This document shows, in pieces, positions 50,819-61,863 of a stretch of DNA of 64,000 bases. The notes below the pieces were generated by a model. The model worked only from the letters and a program-made list of their open reading frames with translations. It did not search any database and was not told the DNA's origin. The translations under genes and the position numbers were made by a program. The stretch covers positions 4,247,501-4,311,500 of the forward strand of contig NC_088325.1 in the NCBI RefSeq assembly GCF_910592395.1, written 5' to 3'. This DNA comes from Lineus longissimus (lineage: Eukaryota > Nemertea > Pilidiophora > Heteronemertea > Lineidae). Position 1 is the first letter of the stretch; each line of letters begins with the position of its first letter.

Positions 50819-52430
50819 ATGGTGGACAATCAGGCCCTGTTTGTGGCTTTCCAGCCATTTTTTCAAGCTCCACGGCATTTTAGAGAAAGAATCAACCACT
50901 TGGAGTTCTTCAATGACAAAAAACTTTTTAAAAGATACCGTTTTTGCAGAGAAACCATTGTTTTGATAGTTGATATGCTCAGGGAGGACATTGAAAGTGC
51001 GACCAACAGAAGCCATGCAATTTCGCCTGAGGTGCAAGTCTTGATTGCTCTCCGTTATTTTGCATCTGGAGCTTTCTTTGAAGATATTGGGGACACTTTC
51101 GGTGTAGACAAAGCTAGTGTAAGTCGTGTGGTGCACAGGGTGGCTGGCCTGTTAGATGCTGCACGGGACGATTTTATTGTGTGGCCCCAGTCGGTGGAGG
51201 AGAGGCGTCGAATTCAAGCTGGATTCTATGCGATCTCACATTTTCCCAAAGTATTGGGATGCATCGACGGCACGCACATCAGAATAATATGCCCCAGTGA
51301 GCCACGTCCTGATGCTGATCACATCCCAGAACCAGCCAATGCTGCTGAGAATGACCAGGAGATGCGAGATGACCAGATATGCCTACATGCTCCTGATCCT
51401 GCACATGCACCTGCACTGCCCATGCCTGCAGATCGCGAAGGCGAAGCCATGGAAGAAGCAGAACAACCCGCGCAAGTTCCTCCAGCTCCAGCCTACGAAG
51501 CATCTTTTGTAAACAGGAAGGGATATCACTCCATCAACGTGCAAGCAGTGGTTGACGATAAGGGTAATTACTTTTATAATTATACCTGAAAACATGCTAA
51601 ATACTAGGGCCAATATCCATGATATCACAACAAGCGCCACATCCTCGACATCATGACATGCACCATGACTGACATGCCTTTTTTGGTAAACGAAAGTTGA
51701 CCAATTCCATGATTGCCTGACCAACAAAACATATGGAATGCCATTTATGCAAAAATTATCTCTTGTACACTGTTGCTCATAAAGATAGAATACGCATAGT
51801 TTTTGTATTTTTTCATCGTTAATTGCATAGAAACTTGTTGATGCTGAAATATGTTGAATATAATAAAATACGGAGTGGTCGTGTAATAATGATCAATAGC
51901 CCTCCTAACTAAAATGATACATTTCCTTTTCAGGAAAATTCACCAATGTAGTTGCACGTTGGCCAGGGGCAACCCATGATGCCTTTATTTGGAGGAACAG
52001 TGACCTTAAAGAGCACCTTGAACTTACAAACCCCAGAGGTGAAGATGGACTGTTGCTAGGAGATAGTGGATACCCTTGTATGCCGTATCTCATCGTCCCG
52101 TACGGAGCACCCACAACAGAAGCCCAGCAGAGATTGAACACTTCGTTATGTGCCACAAGAGTGAGGATAGAACATGCCTTTGGAGTGTTAAAGAGGAGGT
52201 TCCATGTTCTCCATGGGGAGATTCGTATGCAGCCAGACCGTGTAGTTAAGATCATCTCTGCCTGTTTTGTCCTGCATAATATTGCAAAGATGAGAGGAGA
52301 ACGTGACCCCCGGCCAGAAGACGACGACAGTGATGACGAAGAAGATGATGAAGATGATGATGAGGAGTATGCTGGCCCAAACTCTGGCAGTGTTTACAGG
52401 GACTACCTCGCCAATCGCTACTTTGCTTAA
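50819..52430 (+). CDS. Harbinger B transposase, two exons
   Basis: Spliced as 50819-51563 plus 51934-52430 (1242 nt, 413 residues). The donor is GTAATT after a phase-1 codon; the acceptor is TTTTCAG. Catalytic residues: aspartate in GCIDGTHIRI (exon 1, about residue 150), aspartate in GDSGYPC (exon 2), glutamate in RIEHAFGVLKRRF. The helix-turn-helix-like DKASVSRVVHRV and the FVNRKGYHSINVQ block are present. Unusual is a Pro/Ala/Glu-rich insertion of about 70 residues (PDADHIPEPANAAENDQE onward) between the first aspartate and FVNRKG. The C-terminus is an acidic run. It is intact and probably of recent origin. Confidence 0.92.
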
Positions 52431-52726
52431 TTGACTGTGATCCACTGCAACCTGAGTGAGGGGATATATCAAAACAGTGGAAGCTACAGCCAGTGAATTT
52501 TCCAATTTCAAACTTAAAAACTATAACTTATGTATTGCATAATCAACACTCGCGTAAGAAATATACCATAACATTTTCATCATGTCACTGACACTGTAGC
52601 TTCTAATTTTGATACATTCCCTTTGTGTTTTAAATAACTTGATATTTACTATATATTTACTATTTAATATATTTAATATCTAAAAAATTCAAATCCTATA
52701 AACATAGATACTATTTACACATTAAT

Positions 52727-55700
52727 TTACAGTTCAATGCCCGACAGACCCAAGAACTCCTTTTCCTTCAGCAGAGCAATCTCCAGCTGTAGCTTTTCTA
52801 TTCGAAGGCCAGCCTCTTTCTGAAGAACTTCCTGAGTACGTGTTGTGGCCTTCTGCGTAACAAGAGTTGCCTCAAGGACCTCAAGCTGCATGTTAAATAC
52901 ATCCTGCTGAGTCTTCTGTCGGCACATGGCGTCTGTCAGCAGACCCTTCGCATGTGCTTTCCTGGCACCTAGGAGAGAATGAAACAAATTATGGCGGGTT
53001 AAATGGATCACACAGCACTTCAATTTTGTCACTTTGTGAACGGCCAGAGCTCATTTTAGCACATTTGATTGATTCATGTAGGGACTGCTTAAAATCAAGA
53101 AAGGCTTTCGCCATTCTAGAGTCCCAACTACTCACCAGTGACTTTGCACAGTTTGGCCTTCTTTTTGGCTGGAGATTTTGGGGCAGTCATTGCAGTGGCT
53201 GTCATCGTCTGTTGAGAATCTAGAATAAAAATGACAGTTCGGCCTATATGATGATAAATATCAAATCACGAAAGGTCACAAAATGTTTTGCAACCAAAAC
53301 TCTGGCAAATATAGATTCAAATATCCAAAATGCAAATGCCTTGATATATGAGGTGTGGGCCAGGCTATCAGCATCGATACAGTATTAGACCCCGGGCCTG
53401 ATAGCCTACTGAAAGACCGAACCTGTATCTAATAGCATACCAAGAATTATTGTGGCTCCCTCTATGTGTGTTTCGTGTGGTTGACGATCAAAGGCTGCCA
53501 CAACCACTGCATCTGAGCAGTCGACATCAACATCTGCAGCTTGATTTACTGAAAAATTAAATGAAATTATCATAAAAAATAATTTTACTATTTCTAAATT
53601 AAAGACGCATGATGTCTAACCGGGTCACTACAGTCGCTTTCTGTTTCTCAGTAGGCCTACTTGTAATTCTTCCATTGTATACCGGTACCAATGTAATGTA
53701 TCATAGTCTAAGAAATACTCGGCTCTTAATTGACATGGGCATATTTATCATCGAGCTTCCAGCACCTTTAAATTAAACTTACCAGGAGTCCAACCAGCCA
53801 GGGGTGGTGTTCCCGAAGCCATCGTTAAATGCCCAGTTAACGACATCGTTATGACATTTAACGAGACCCTAACGATCAGATTAACGACTGTGTCTCGAAG
53901 CCATCGTTACGGTCTCGTTATTCATATGCGATTAGCGGTGTAGTTACGGTCTCGCTCATTGAGTATAATGCGTAATTCTCCAACGCCGGACAATTGGTTT
54001 ATTAGTGGTTATGTTTGCAAAATACTCCTCATACATAAAAAGGCCCCACCAGGCACACGCATTTAGTCTATAATCGCCCCTTACTTCAGTTGGTTGATAC
54101 TGCCCGATAGGTTTGCATTCGTGATAGCGACGAGGAACTACCGTTTTTGAGATGCCCGACGAGAAATTAAAGAGGAAGCCTAAGTTCACTGAGACTGAGC
54201 TTGACGCATTGGTGGAAGGCGTTCAGGCAAAGAAAAAGACCGTATTTAACAAATTTACAGACGCTGTACATAATGAAGAGAAACGAATAGCATGGCAGAA
54301 GATAACGGATAGCATTAATTCGGTCTCAAAAACGTTGAGAACGGCAGACGACGTGCGGAGGAAGTGGTCTGATTGGACCAGTGTGACCAAGCAAAAAGAT
54401 ACTCTGCAAAGAAAGGAAATCGCTAAAACGGGCGGTGGGAAAGCTAAGGATGTGTGCGTCAACGAGGTTGAGCGAAAGGTTCTGATGGTCATAGGAAAGA
54501 CAGCAACAGAAGGGATAGATGGTGGAATTGATACATCTGTGTATTCAACACAGTTGTCCCATGGGATAAAAAGAGGAGTCGACAGCGCTGCTAGATCTTC
54601 AACTTACTCATCGTCAGCTACGCTACATTTTGATGAACTTGACTCTCCGAATGAAGATTCTGATTCTCAAGAGGTGCAATGTTCTGATTTCTTCGGCAGC
54701 AGTAATCTTGGTGATGAAGCTGAATCAGATAACCCTGCGCCAGCCAAACCAAAGTCCCCGTGGGCACGGCGAATTCCAGAGGGAAAACCGCCGCTGTCTG
54801 CTGATTCGTCCGCTACCAAAACCAAACCAAAACCAAGTGCAGCCACTGGGACACCGAAGGGTAGCGTTACGAAATTATCGGTGAAACGTGTCGAAGTAAC
54901 GGCTAAATCCACAAGCAACGATACATCCATGGAACTTGTGAAAATCGAACGGGAACGACTCTCTGTTGAGAAGAAACGTTTAGAATTAAAAAAACAACGA
55001 CTTGCGATTGAAAAACAGAAACTTGTATTGTTGGAGAAATTCCTCGCTGGGACGGATAACAATAACGAAACCAGCTACTCCCTAATGGATTTATAAATTA
55101 AATCATCTAAAGAAGTAATTCAGCAAGATGCTAGGACACACTCTGTCACAAACCTTTATCTGATTTCTAGAGTCTAACATATCTATTGAATCACGAAATG
55201 CAATGAACTAAATTTGCTCTCCTCTTAATACTGCTGAGGAAAATATACAATTAATCGGTACTTTATAACTAGTTGAAATGTCTCGTTTCATTTCTTCCCT
55301 CATATTGGGAAATATGACTTCAGAAATCAGTAGTTGCTGCCATGACTTCCTGTGTTAAAGCACGGGGTAATGTTACTCCAAAGTCAGATCATCATTCCTA
55401 TTGCAAAGGTGCGAATAGCATAATGTAGTGACACTACCATTACGTTCTGTTTTTTTGTCTCAAGATGGATTCAGTGACACAATTAGTGATGCGATAGCAA
55501 TCATCGCAAGAACATTTACGGTAAAAGATGGGTAGTCACCCAAATCATAAAGCTTCATCAAAGATGAACTAAATATTATTATAAGCCTCCGAGGCATACA
55601 TGTAATAGCAGTACAATTGAATACAGGTTGAACCAATAATTTTATTTTATGTTAATATTTGTTTATGCTCATCATTGGTTTCCTCAACCTTCACGTTGTA

Positions 55701-58488
55701 AACGTTTTAAACACGATTCAGCAGTTAGTCTCTGTTGCAGTAAGATTTTGTATATTTCTGGAATAAATGTAGTTCATCCTCTGGTAAAATTGCCTTCAAT
55801 GAGTTCATTTCTAACTCTCACACCTGCAGCATGTACTCGAGCATCATCCCCGACCACAGCGTCATCATTGTCATCATCATAATCCATCTGAAAGTGTTTA
55901 TTGTCGTCGTCGTGGGGAAGAGGAGTATTCCGTTCGATACAAATATTATGTAGAATGGCAGTTGCAATGATAACATTCAAACATCGCTGTGGTGAGAACA
56001 TCAAACAGCCACCCGTCTTATGTAGGCATCGAAAGCGCATTTTCCACCTTCCAAATCCCCTTTCAACCACGCCCCGTGTGGATTTATGAGCCCTATTGTA
56101 TGCTTTCTCAGCCCTGTTTATAGGATTTCTGATTGGAGTAAGGAGCCAAGGGGCTAATCCATAGCCACTGTCCCCAAGTAGCCATCCACCTTTTATCCTA
56201 TTGTTTTCCATTTCATCACACAAGCCCGAGTTTTTCCAGATGAAGGAGTCGTGCGTACTCCCAGGCCATCGGGCAACAACGTCAAAGAACCTTCCATCTG
56301 GAATGACCAATGACACCCTGCACATTGATGGCATGAGTACCCTTTCTGGAAATATACAAGTGTTCTTCAATATGGGGCCCGATGATTGGTACCAGAGAAC
56401 CATCAACAGTGCCAAGAACATTTGGGAATTGTCCAATTTGATAGAAGGCCTCCTTCACTGGCCTCTGATCAGCGATGTCCCTCGGAAATTTTATGTGTCT
56501 TTGAAGAAGACGCTCAATCAACGCACCGGACACTGTGTGCACACACCGTGAAACAGAATACCGGCTTACTTTCAACGTGTCTCCGGTGACATCCTGAAAA
56601 CTCCCTTTTGCAAAGAATCTCAGAGCTGTACAGACTTGCACTGCAACGGACAAAGCGTTAGACCGTTTAGTAGGCCTTGCTAAGTCGTCATGTAGTTCAT
56701 CACACAAATATTGGAGGCCGGCCCGATCCATCCGGTATCTCTTTATAAGTTGGGCGTCAGTCATGGTTTCCAGAGGATTTTCTCTGACAGGATATTCCCG
56801 TGGAGCAACTTGCCTGCGTCGGTCTAGTCCATCTTGCCCATTTTGAACTAGTAGATATGCAGCAGCCATTGCACACACTAAATGGACCGGTGACACTGTG
56901 AAGATATATAGCTAATGTATAACTGGGATCAACACTGTCTTCTACAATAGAAAGTAATTACGCAAAGAATTGAATAACCGAGAATACACCAATAATTTCA
57001 CGTGAACCGAGCCAGTCCAGGATTTTTATTTTTAACGATGGTCTAACGACAGCTCTTGGGCTGTCGTTAAATTAACGATGTCGTTAAACGTAACGAAACT
57101 TTCGGGCACCGGGACGCATACTTAACGATGGCTTAACGATACCGTAACGACATCGTTACGCTAACGATGGCTTCGGGAACACCACCCCAGATCAGGTAAT
57201 GTAGCAGGGAGGGAGACTGCTGCTGTAGCCTTTATAGGTGTGGTTACTGAAAATATTAACAAATGAAAGTTTTAAAGTTTAAAGGGAATGAATCACATAA
57301 ATTGGCGGGAAAAATCAATAAATTCTAATTAAATCCATTGAAAATCCAAATTTCTATGATATTCCATTAAAACAGGGTGATGTCAGCTTAACAATAGGCC
57401 TAATGTGTACAATTGCGATCATTTTGTTAATTCTTTGAGGTAATTCACATGCATCATGATGCATGACTTATTGAATAAATTAAAAGTATTAACAAAATAT
57501 TTATATTGGAACTTATTTCTGTTTCACCCTGTATAGTACTATTTGCAAACTTTGCGTTCCATACACTTACTGGGCATGCTCAGTGCGTTTAGAAATATGG
57601 AGTCGGGAAATTTGCAAGCGCGTATTTGGAGCAGCGAATAACCACATTTTCTGTACTTTTGTGCAGTTGAACTACCTTATCTGCTAATGAATTTGATTTA
57701 TAGAGCTATGAAGTCAACTACTATGGTACTATTTCTAAGTGACGGTCATGAAAAGCTGTACTTTCGGCCGCTTGAAAAATGCATGCATGCACTGTCATGT
57801 CAGCATGTACACATGGTCGCTATACACACAGGAAGTCCAACAGAAATGGCTGGCAGAGTGCCAATATCGATGCAGGCACCAGACGACATACTTTGAACTT
57901 AGCCAGGGTAGGGCCGAGTTGAGCTTAATTCCACCAATGTTTTTGAAGATTGACATCAGGCTATGAAATCTAGACCTATGTAAGGCTTAGGCCTATGTTC
58001 AGAAATATATGCTGGTAGAAGTAGATAGCGTTTTATGGCCTAATTAGGCTAAATCGGAGCCTGGTGTACCTACCTGCAGACTCAAATCCACCAGTGATGC
58101 CTCTGAATGCTGCGTCTTTTTCGAATGTTTCTATTATTCTCTGCAGTGTAGGGTCGGCCTGTGGCATCTTTCCCCCTCCGCCAGTCCCTCTCTGGTGTTT
58201 TTGCTGCAGGGAATGGATCTCTTTCGCCTTTGAAAGCTGCTGGTTCCATTTTTCCATGCAGTTATCCCCGGTCCTTGTGGCCACTCCCAAGGAACTAACC
58301 ATTAGGGCAATTTCATCCCATTTGTTTTTTTTCATTTTGTTTGTCACATCTGACGAAAACTTGGATCGCAAGATCCCAAGTTCATTTATGACAACATCGG
58401 CTAAAACTTCGGCTTCTGAGTGTGAAAAATTTGGTTTTCTCTCCCTTTTTGTCTTTTGAGATGAATGATTCTCTATGGAGGCAGCCAT
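52727..58488 (-). CDS. Harbinger B Myb/SANT-like protein, five exons, split by Harbinger C
   Basis: Minus-strand exons: 58488-58074 (frame open upstream to 58554), 57246-57191 joined across Harbinger C to 53798-53783, 53548-53441, 53219-53136 and 52968-52727. Every junction is GT-AG and in phase 1, and the frame is open throughout once C and one copy of its CAG duplication are removed. Exon 1 has the DNA-binding region (KPNFSHSEAEVLADVVINE ... NKWDEIALMVSS) and the GTGGGGKMPQADPT motif. Exon 4 is basic (PKSPAKKKAKLCK). Exon 5 is coiled coil (IEKLQLEIALLKEKEFLG). The insertion lies inside exon 2, so expression from this copy must now be disturbed. Confidence 0.82.
54152..55096 (+). CDS. Harbinger C Myb/SANT-like DNA-binding protein (314 aa)
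   Basis: An intact single-exon frame. The N-terminal trihelix-like domain (RKPKFTETELDALVEGVQAKK ... WQKITDSINSV ... DDVRRKWSDW) is followed by the KTGGGKAKDVCVNEVERKVLMVIGKTATEGIDGGIDT block typical of Harbinger partner proteins. A Ser/Asp-rich linker, a Pro/Lys/Thr-rich region and a C-terminal coiled coil (RERLSVEKKRLELKKQRLAIEKQKLVLLEKFL) complete it. The coiled coil repeats the pattern seen in the partner protein of element A. It is predicted to bind the element ends with the transposase. Confidence 0.88.
   Translation: MPDEKLKRKPKFTETELDALVEGVQAKKKTVFNKFTDAVHNEEKRIAWQKITDSINSVSKTLRTADDVRRKWSDWTSVTKQKDTLQRKEIAKTGGGKAKDVCVNEVERKVLMVIGKTATEGIDGGIDTSVYSTQLSHGIKRGVDSAARSSTYSSSATLHFDELDSPNEDSDSQEVQCSDFFGSSNLGDEAESDNPAPAKPKSPWARRIPEGKPPLSADSSATKTKPKPSAATGTPKGSVTKLSVKRVEVTAKSTSNDTSMELVKIERERLSVEKKRLELKKQRLAIEKQKLVLLEKFLAGTDNNNETSYSLMDL
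55774..56896 (-). pseudogene. Harbinger C transposase, one frameshift
   Basis: Two overlapping minus-strand frames make up one DDE transposase. The N-terminal frame (56896-56282) holds MTDAQLIKRYRMDRAGLQYLC, YSVSRCVHTVSGAL and the first aspartate in GTVDGSLVPI. The C-terminal frame (56436-55774) holds DVVARWPGSTHDSFIW, the second aspartate in GDSGYGLAPW and the glutamate in GVVERGFGRWK. The switch lies around 56300-56330, after the INVQ block, and needs a single indel. The first aspartate is followed by GSL rather than the usual GTH. Confidence 0.88.
57191..58073. other. Intron 1 and part of exon 2 of the Harbinger B partner gene
   Basis: 57247-58073 is the first intron of the five-exon gene. 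Its two small open plus-strand frames show no conserved feature. Confidence 0.5.
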
Positions 58489-60367
58489 CTTGCATGTCTT
58501 GCTTTCAATATGAGGACCAAATGCATTATGGGAAATGTCCCTAGCAACTAACATTGATTTACTTAAAAGTAGCGTTAGTTAACATTGGGCCTAACATTGA
58601 TTTGTGAAACTCAATTTTAGCGTTATGTTAGCTAACGCTAAGTTAGGGACTTTAACATAAAAAGATAAACTAACATACTTTTATCACCATAACTTTTGTG
58701 CAACCGGCCCCAGGCCTATATTTTCATGACTACAGTATTGTATGATTATGGGCTTGCTGAACTTCACGTCGTACAATAGCAATGGACTCGGATCAGGGCG
58801 AGTTGAACACATGTGTGAACTGAACGCATGCAATGACTTTTTATTACTGCAAGAACATTGGCAGTTTGAAGAACAATTACAAAACTTAGAGGTGAATTGG
58901 GTGTCAATATGAACATTCATGGGGTTACTGGTATAAACGTTGAGCAACTGCTGGTTGGCCGGCCGCACGGAGGCGTGGCGATTGCCTGGGACCAAAGAAT
59001 GGACGCGGTTGTTACACCTGTACAATGGGTTTCGAAACGTGCATGTGCTATTGAGGTTAAAATTTAAAATTAGAAAGCGGTAGTATGTAAACACTGAAAC
59101 GTTTCAAAAGAAACAGGTCAAACGAAACGAGTCAAAAATAAGATATGGCATAAAAATGAATATTACTGAATAATTATACTCATGATCTGTTATAATGATT
59201 ACAATAATTATGTTTGCGTAGTTTGATAGTCTGGATCGATTTTTAAGGGAAATTGAATTTGGTAAATTGTTTGCAACACGGCGACCCACCTTGGCATTCC
59301 ACATTTTCAGCGCAATAAGTAAATTGGCCTCGTCCCCGTGCCAATCTCCAAAAGAAGAGTTAATATTCAAAATAATATTATCAGTGCAGTGCCCTAGTAA
59401 GCGCGCAGCGCCTTTAAGTTGGGGGGAAACCCCCCAAACCCCCTGGTTGGGAACCTGCTATAGTTTCTTCCGCCAATTTTTTTGTTTTGATAGACATTTT
59501 TCTCCGTGTGTCTCTTTAGCAGTAACTCAACTCCATCATCATCAATAGCCGGCAAAGAAATGGAAAATGTCCCCCCCCCCCCCGAAAGGTGTCCGGACTA
59601 GATAGTCTGGCACTCTGGCAGATTCTAATGTAAAGTGCAAGCTCTATTGAACTCACGCAACTGTCGACATGGAGAGCCCCCCCCCCCCCCCCAACCCCCG
59701 TCCTTCTGACATGTTTTAGCTAGTGCATTGGGGGAAAGGCCCCTCAACCCCCCTATTGGCCTCTCGATAAGTCCTTCTGAGCTGTTTACGTTTAACCCAG
59801 AGCGAGGAAGAGGTACTCCTTTGATGGTACCCTTACTGCAACCCTCAACCATCCTTACCCTTCCTTTTCACTGGCATGATATTGGCAAGACTACCAATTT
59901 TCAACCATCAACGGTCCCGACTCAACTTACCTAACTGCAATCTTCCCAATGACTTAAAATTCATAAAAACAATGTCATCTACAGATTTTCATGTCGTGTC
60001 ATCATTGGGACATTTTATAACCAAAGCTTTCAAAATTAGGAACGTAAAAGTTGAATACGTTCCTAAATATTTCTAGTCATGTAAATAATCATAGCACTTA
60101 CTACAATTTTTTGGTCTGTTTGAAATTACATGTACATGCAGTTGCCGCATTATTTGTGTGTTTACTGTCACTGTGTCTTCATAATGCATATGTCTCTGTT
60201 TTCTTCAGAAAACTAGAGCGCCTTTAGACCTCTGATTAGCTGTGCTGTAACGATAGCAACGTGGGATTGTGGTTATATTGTAAATTTATTGTTTTGATAT
60301 TCTGATAGTAATGTACATTTGTATTTGTGTTTCGTGCCTTATATGCAAAGATTGTGTTTTGGCCAAT

Positions 60368-60440
60368 AAATTTCATTTCATTTCATTTCATTTCATTTCA
60401 TTTCATTTCATTTCATTTCATTTCATTTCATTTCATTTCA
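60368..60440. repeat. (TTTCA)n pentanucleotide repeat
   Basis: About fourteen perfect units directly after GGCCAATAAA. An AATAAA-like signal plus a simple repeat is a common tail of non-LTR elements, so this may mark the 3' end of an older insertion within the MULE. Confidence 0.85.
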
Positions 60441-60939
60441 TTTACTGGTGGCTTCCTTGAGACAATTGCTTGTGGTCGTACCTGGGCAACCAATTCAAGG
60501 GGTCAGGGATCATGTTTTTCCCCCACCAACGTGTTGCCGAATGGTTAATGCATAAAAAATTGGTTGGAAAAGGTTTTTGCAGGCCAAGAGACTTGAAGAC
60601 ACTTGAATCTTGAGGAACACCAGACTGATCAACAAAGAACCTGAGGAACATATAACCCTCTTCATACCTGGGAGCATAAAAAGCCTGTTAGCGAATATTG
60701 ATTATTCCTTAGAAAAAACCAGAAGATCTGCAAAACCAATGGTACCCCATAAAAACATACATTCCTCCTTAAGGTGTCTTCGGATCCCACCACGGCCCAT
60801 GTGGAATTCGTTCAAAAGGTTTATTGAAATCTAAAAATGAATTTTTTTTTCTCGAACGCCTGCCCGTCTTTTGCTTCATTATTTCGGGATTATATCCATT
60901 TTAAGCATCTTTTGGATATTATCACTAAAGTATCAAAAA

Positions 60940-61863
60940 TCAAAACATATATGTCGGGGGGCGAACCCCCAGAATTTGAAGTTTGATTAAAAACAGTGAG
61001 AATAATCGTGTGGTTCTCTCTCGGAGCTCAGAATAGTCGAGTTGCTTCATTCGCGCGTTTATCTCTTCTGGCGGCCATTTTAAGTCAAATTTAAGCCATT
61101 TGAAACGAATCCATGGACTTGAGAAACATTGTTTACATTGGATACGTCGTATGCACGTTAACCATAGTAGCGCTTCGCAGAAAAGCCTTCGGCTTATCTC
61201 TGCCCGAATTGGCTTCCATGTTGGCGAATCAATGTACATTATGCATTGCGATCGCGCAGTGTAATTGAACTGACAATGGCCGCGGCCACAGATTCGTACT
61301 CACTTTGGGGACGAAATAACAAAAGGTTATGGCGTTTAAGATTAAACAATTACAATTGAAATGTTTGAATGAACCACCCTTGTCATGTCTTAAAGTTTCG
61401 CATCAATATATGCCTTGAACATCTTGTAATAATGAAATGAGTGGATCCAGCACATTCGGCAATAATGGCGGCCAATTAGGTCAGGGAAATGCCAGATGAA
61501 ATGCTGAATAACATGATTAATGCTATGACCTCTGATCTGCTGATGCTGCGTGTCTGAGTGCTACATTCGAAAGAGTTCAAGGCAAAATTGGACATGTTCA
61601 ATTCAACGTGTTCCAATAAATCGTCGTTATTGTCGTTAAAGTATACGATAGCGCTTAATATTGGGGCAGGGTACGAGGTTACGTGGGGAAATACCGGTTT
61701 ATCTAAATTGTGAAAGAGCTGAACGGACTGTGGTAAATCTATTTATAATTAATCGCTTTCTGTTTGAATTTATGTGGCTTTTATGCGGTAAAAATACAAA
61801 ACAGAGCCTTGAAAAACGACACATCCAAATAGTGCATTTTCAATTTCACGTTTTGACCATTTA
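60940..61863. other. No gene recognised in the right part of the MULE
   Basis: A 99-codon minus-strand frame (60940-61239) shows no domain I know. If the element captured host sequence, it would be here, but nothing identifies a source. Confidence 0.35.

Larger units (their letters stand above)
53802..57187. mobile_element. PIF/Harbinger transposon C, nested in B
   Basis: Inverted termini start GGGTGGTGTTCCCGAAGCC; the target duplication CAG lies at 53799-53801 and 57188-57190. The subterminal 200 bp on both sides carry many copies of TAACGA and TCGTTA. Gene order: Myb/SANT-like gene on plus, transposase on minus, convergent. The transposase is frameshifted, so this copy is probably no longer autonomous. 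Confidence 0.93.
50629..58710. mobile_element. PIF/Harbinger transposon B (outer element)
   Basis: The ends are inverted repeats starting GGGCCGGTTGCACAAAAG, with a CAG target duplication (50626-50628 and 58711-58713). Without the nested Harbinger C (3386 bp plus 3 bp) it is about 4.7 kb. It carries a two-exon transposase on the plus strand and a five-exon Myb/SANT-like gene on the minus strand. Both can be read without lesions once the nested insertion is set aside. The subterminal regions are rich in GTTAACG and its complement. Confidence 0.92.

Noticed and set aside
54223-55062. Minus-strand frames opposite the Harbinger C partner gene
   Set aside because: Shadow frames of a well-supported plus-strand gene.
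59570-59695. Poly-C runs as a structured G-quadruplex regulatory region
   Set aside because: Long mononucleotide runs also occur at 7690, 8836, 9219, 18333 and 22142, so they look like a general feature of this genome or assembly rather than a local signal.
60327-60548. Open frame through the (TTTCA)n tract
   Set aside because: A five-base repeat gives a periodic peptide (ISFHF); no supporting feature.
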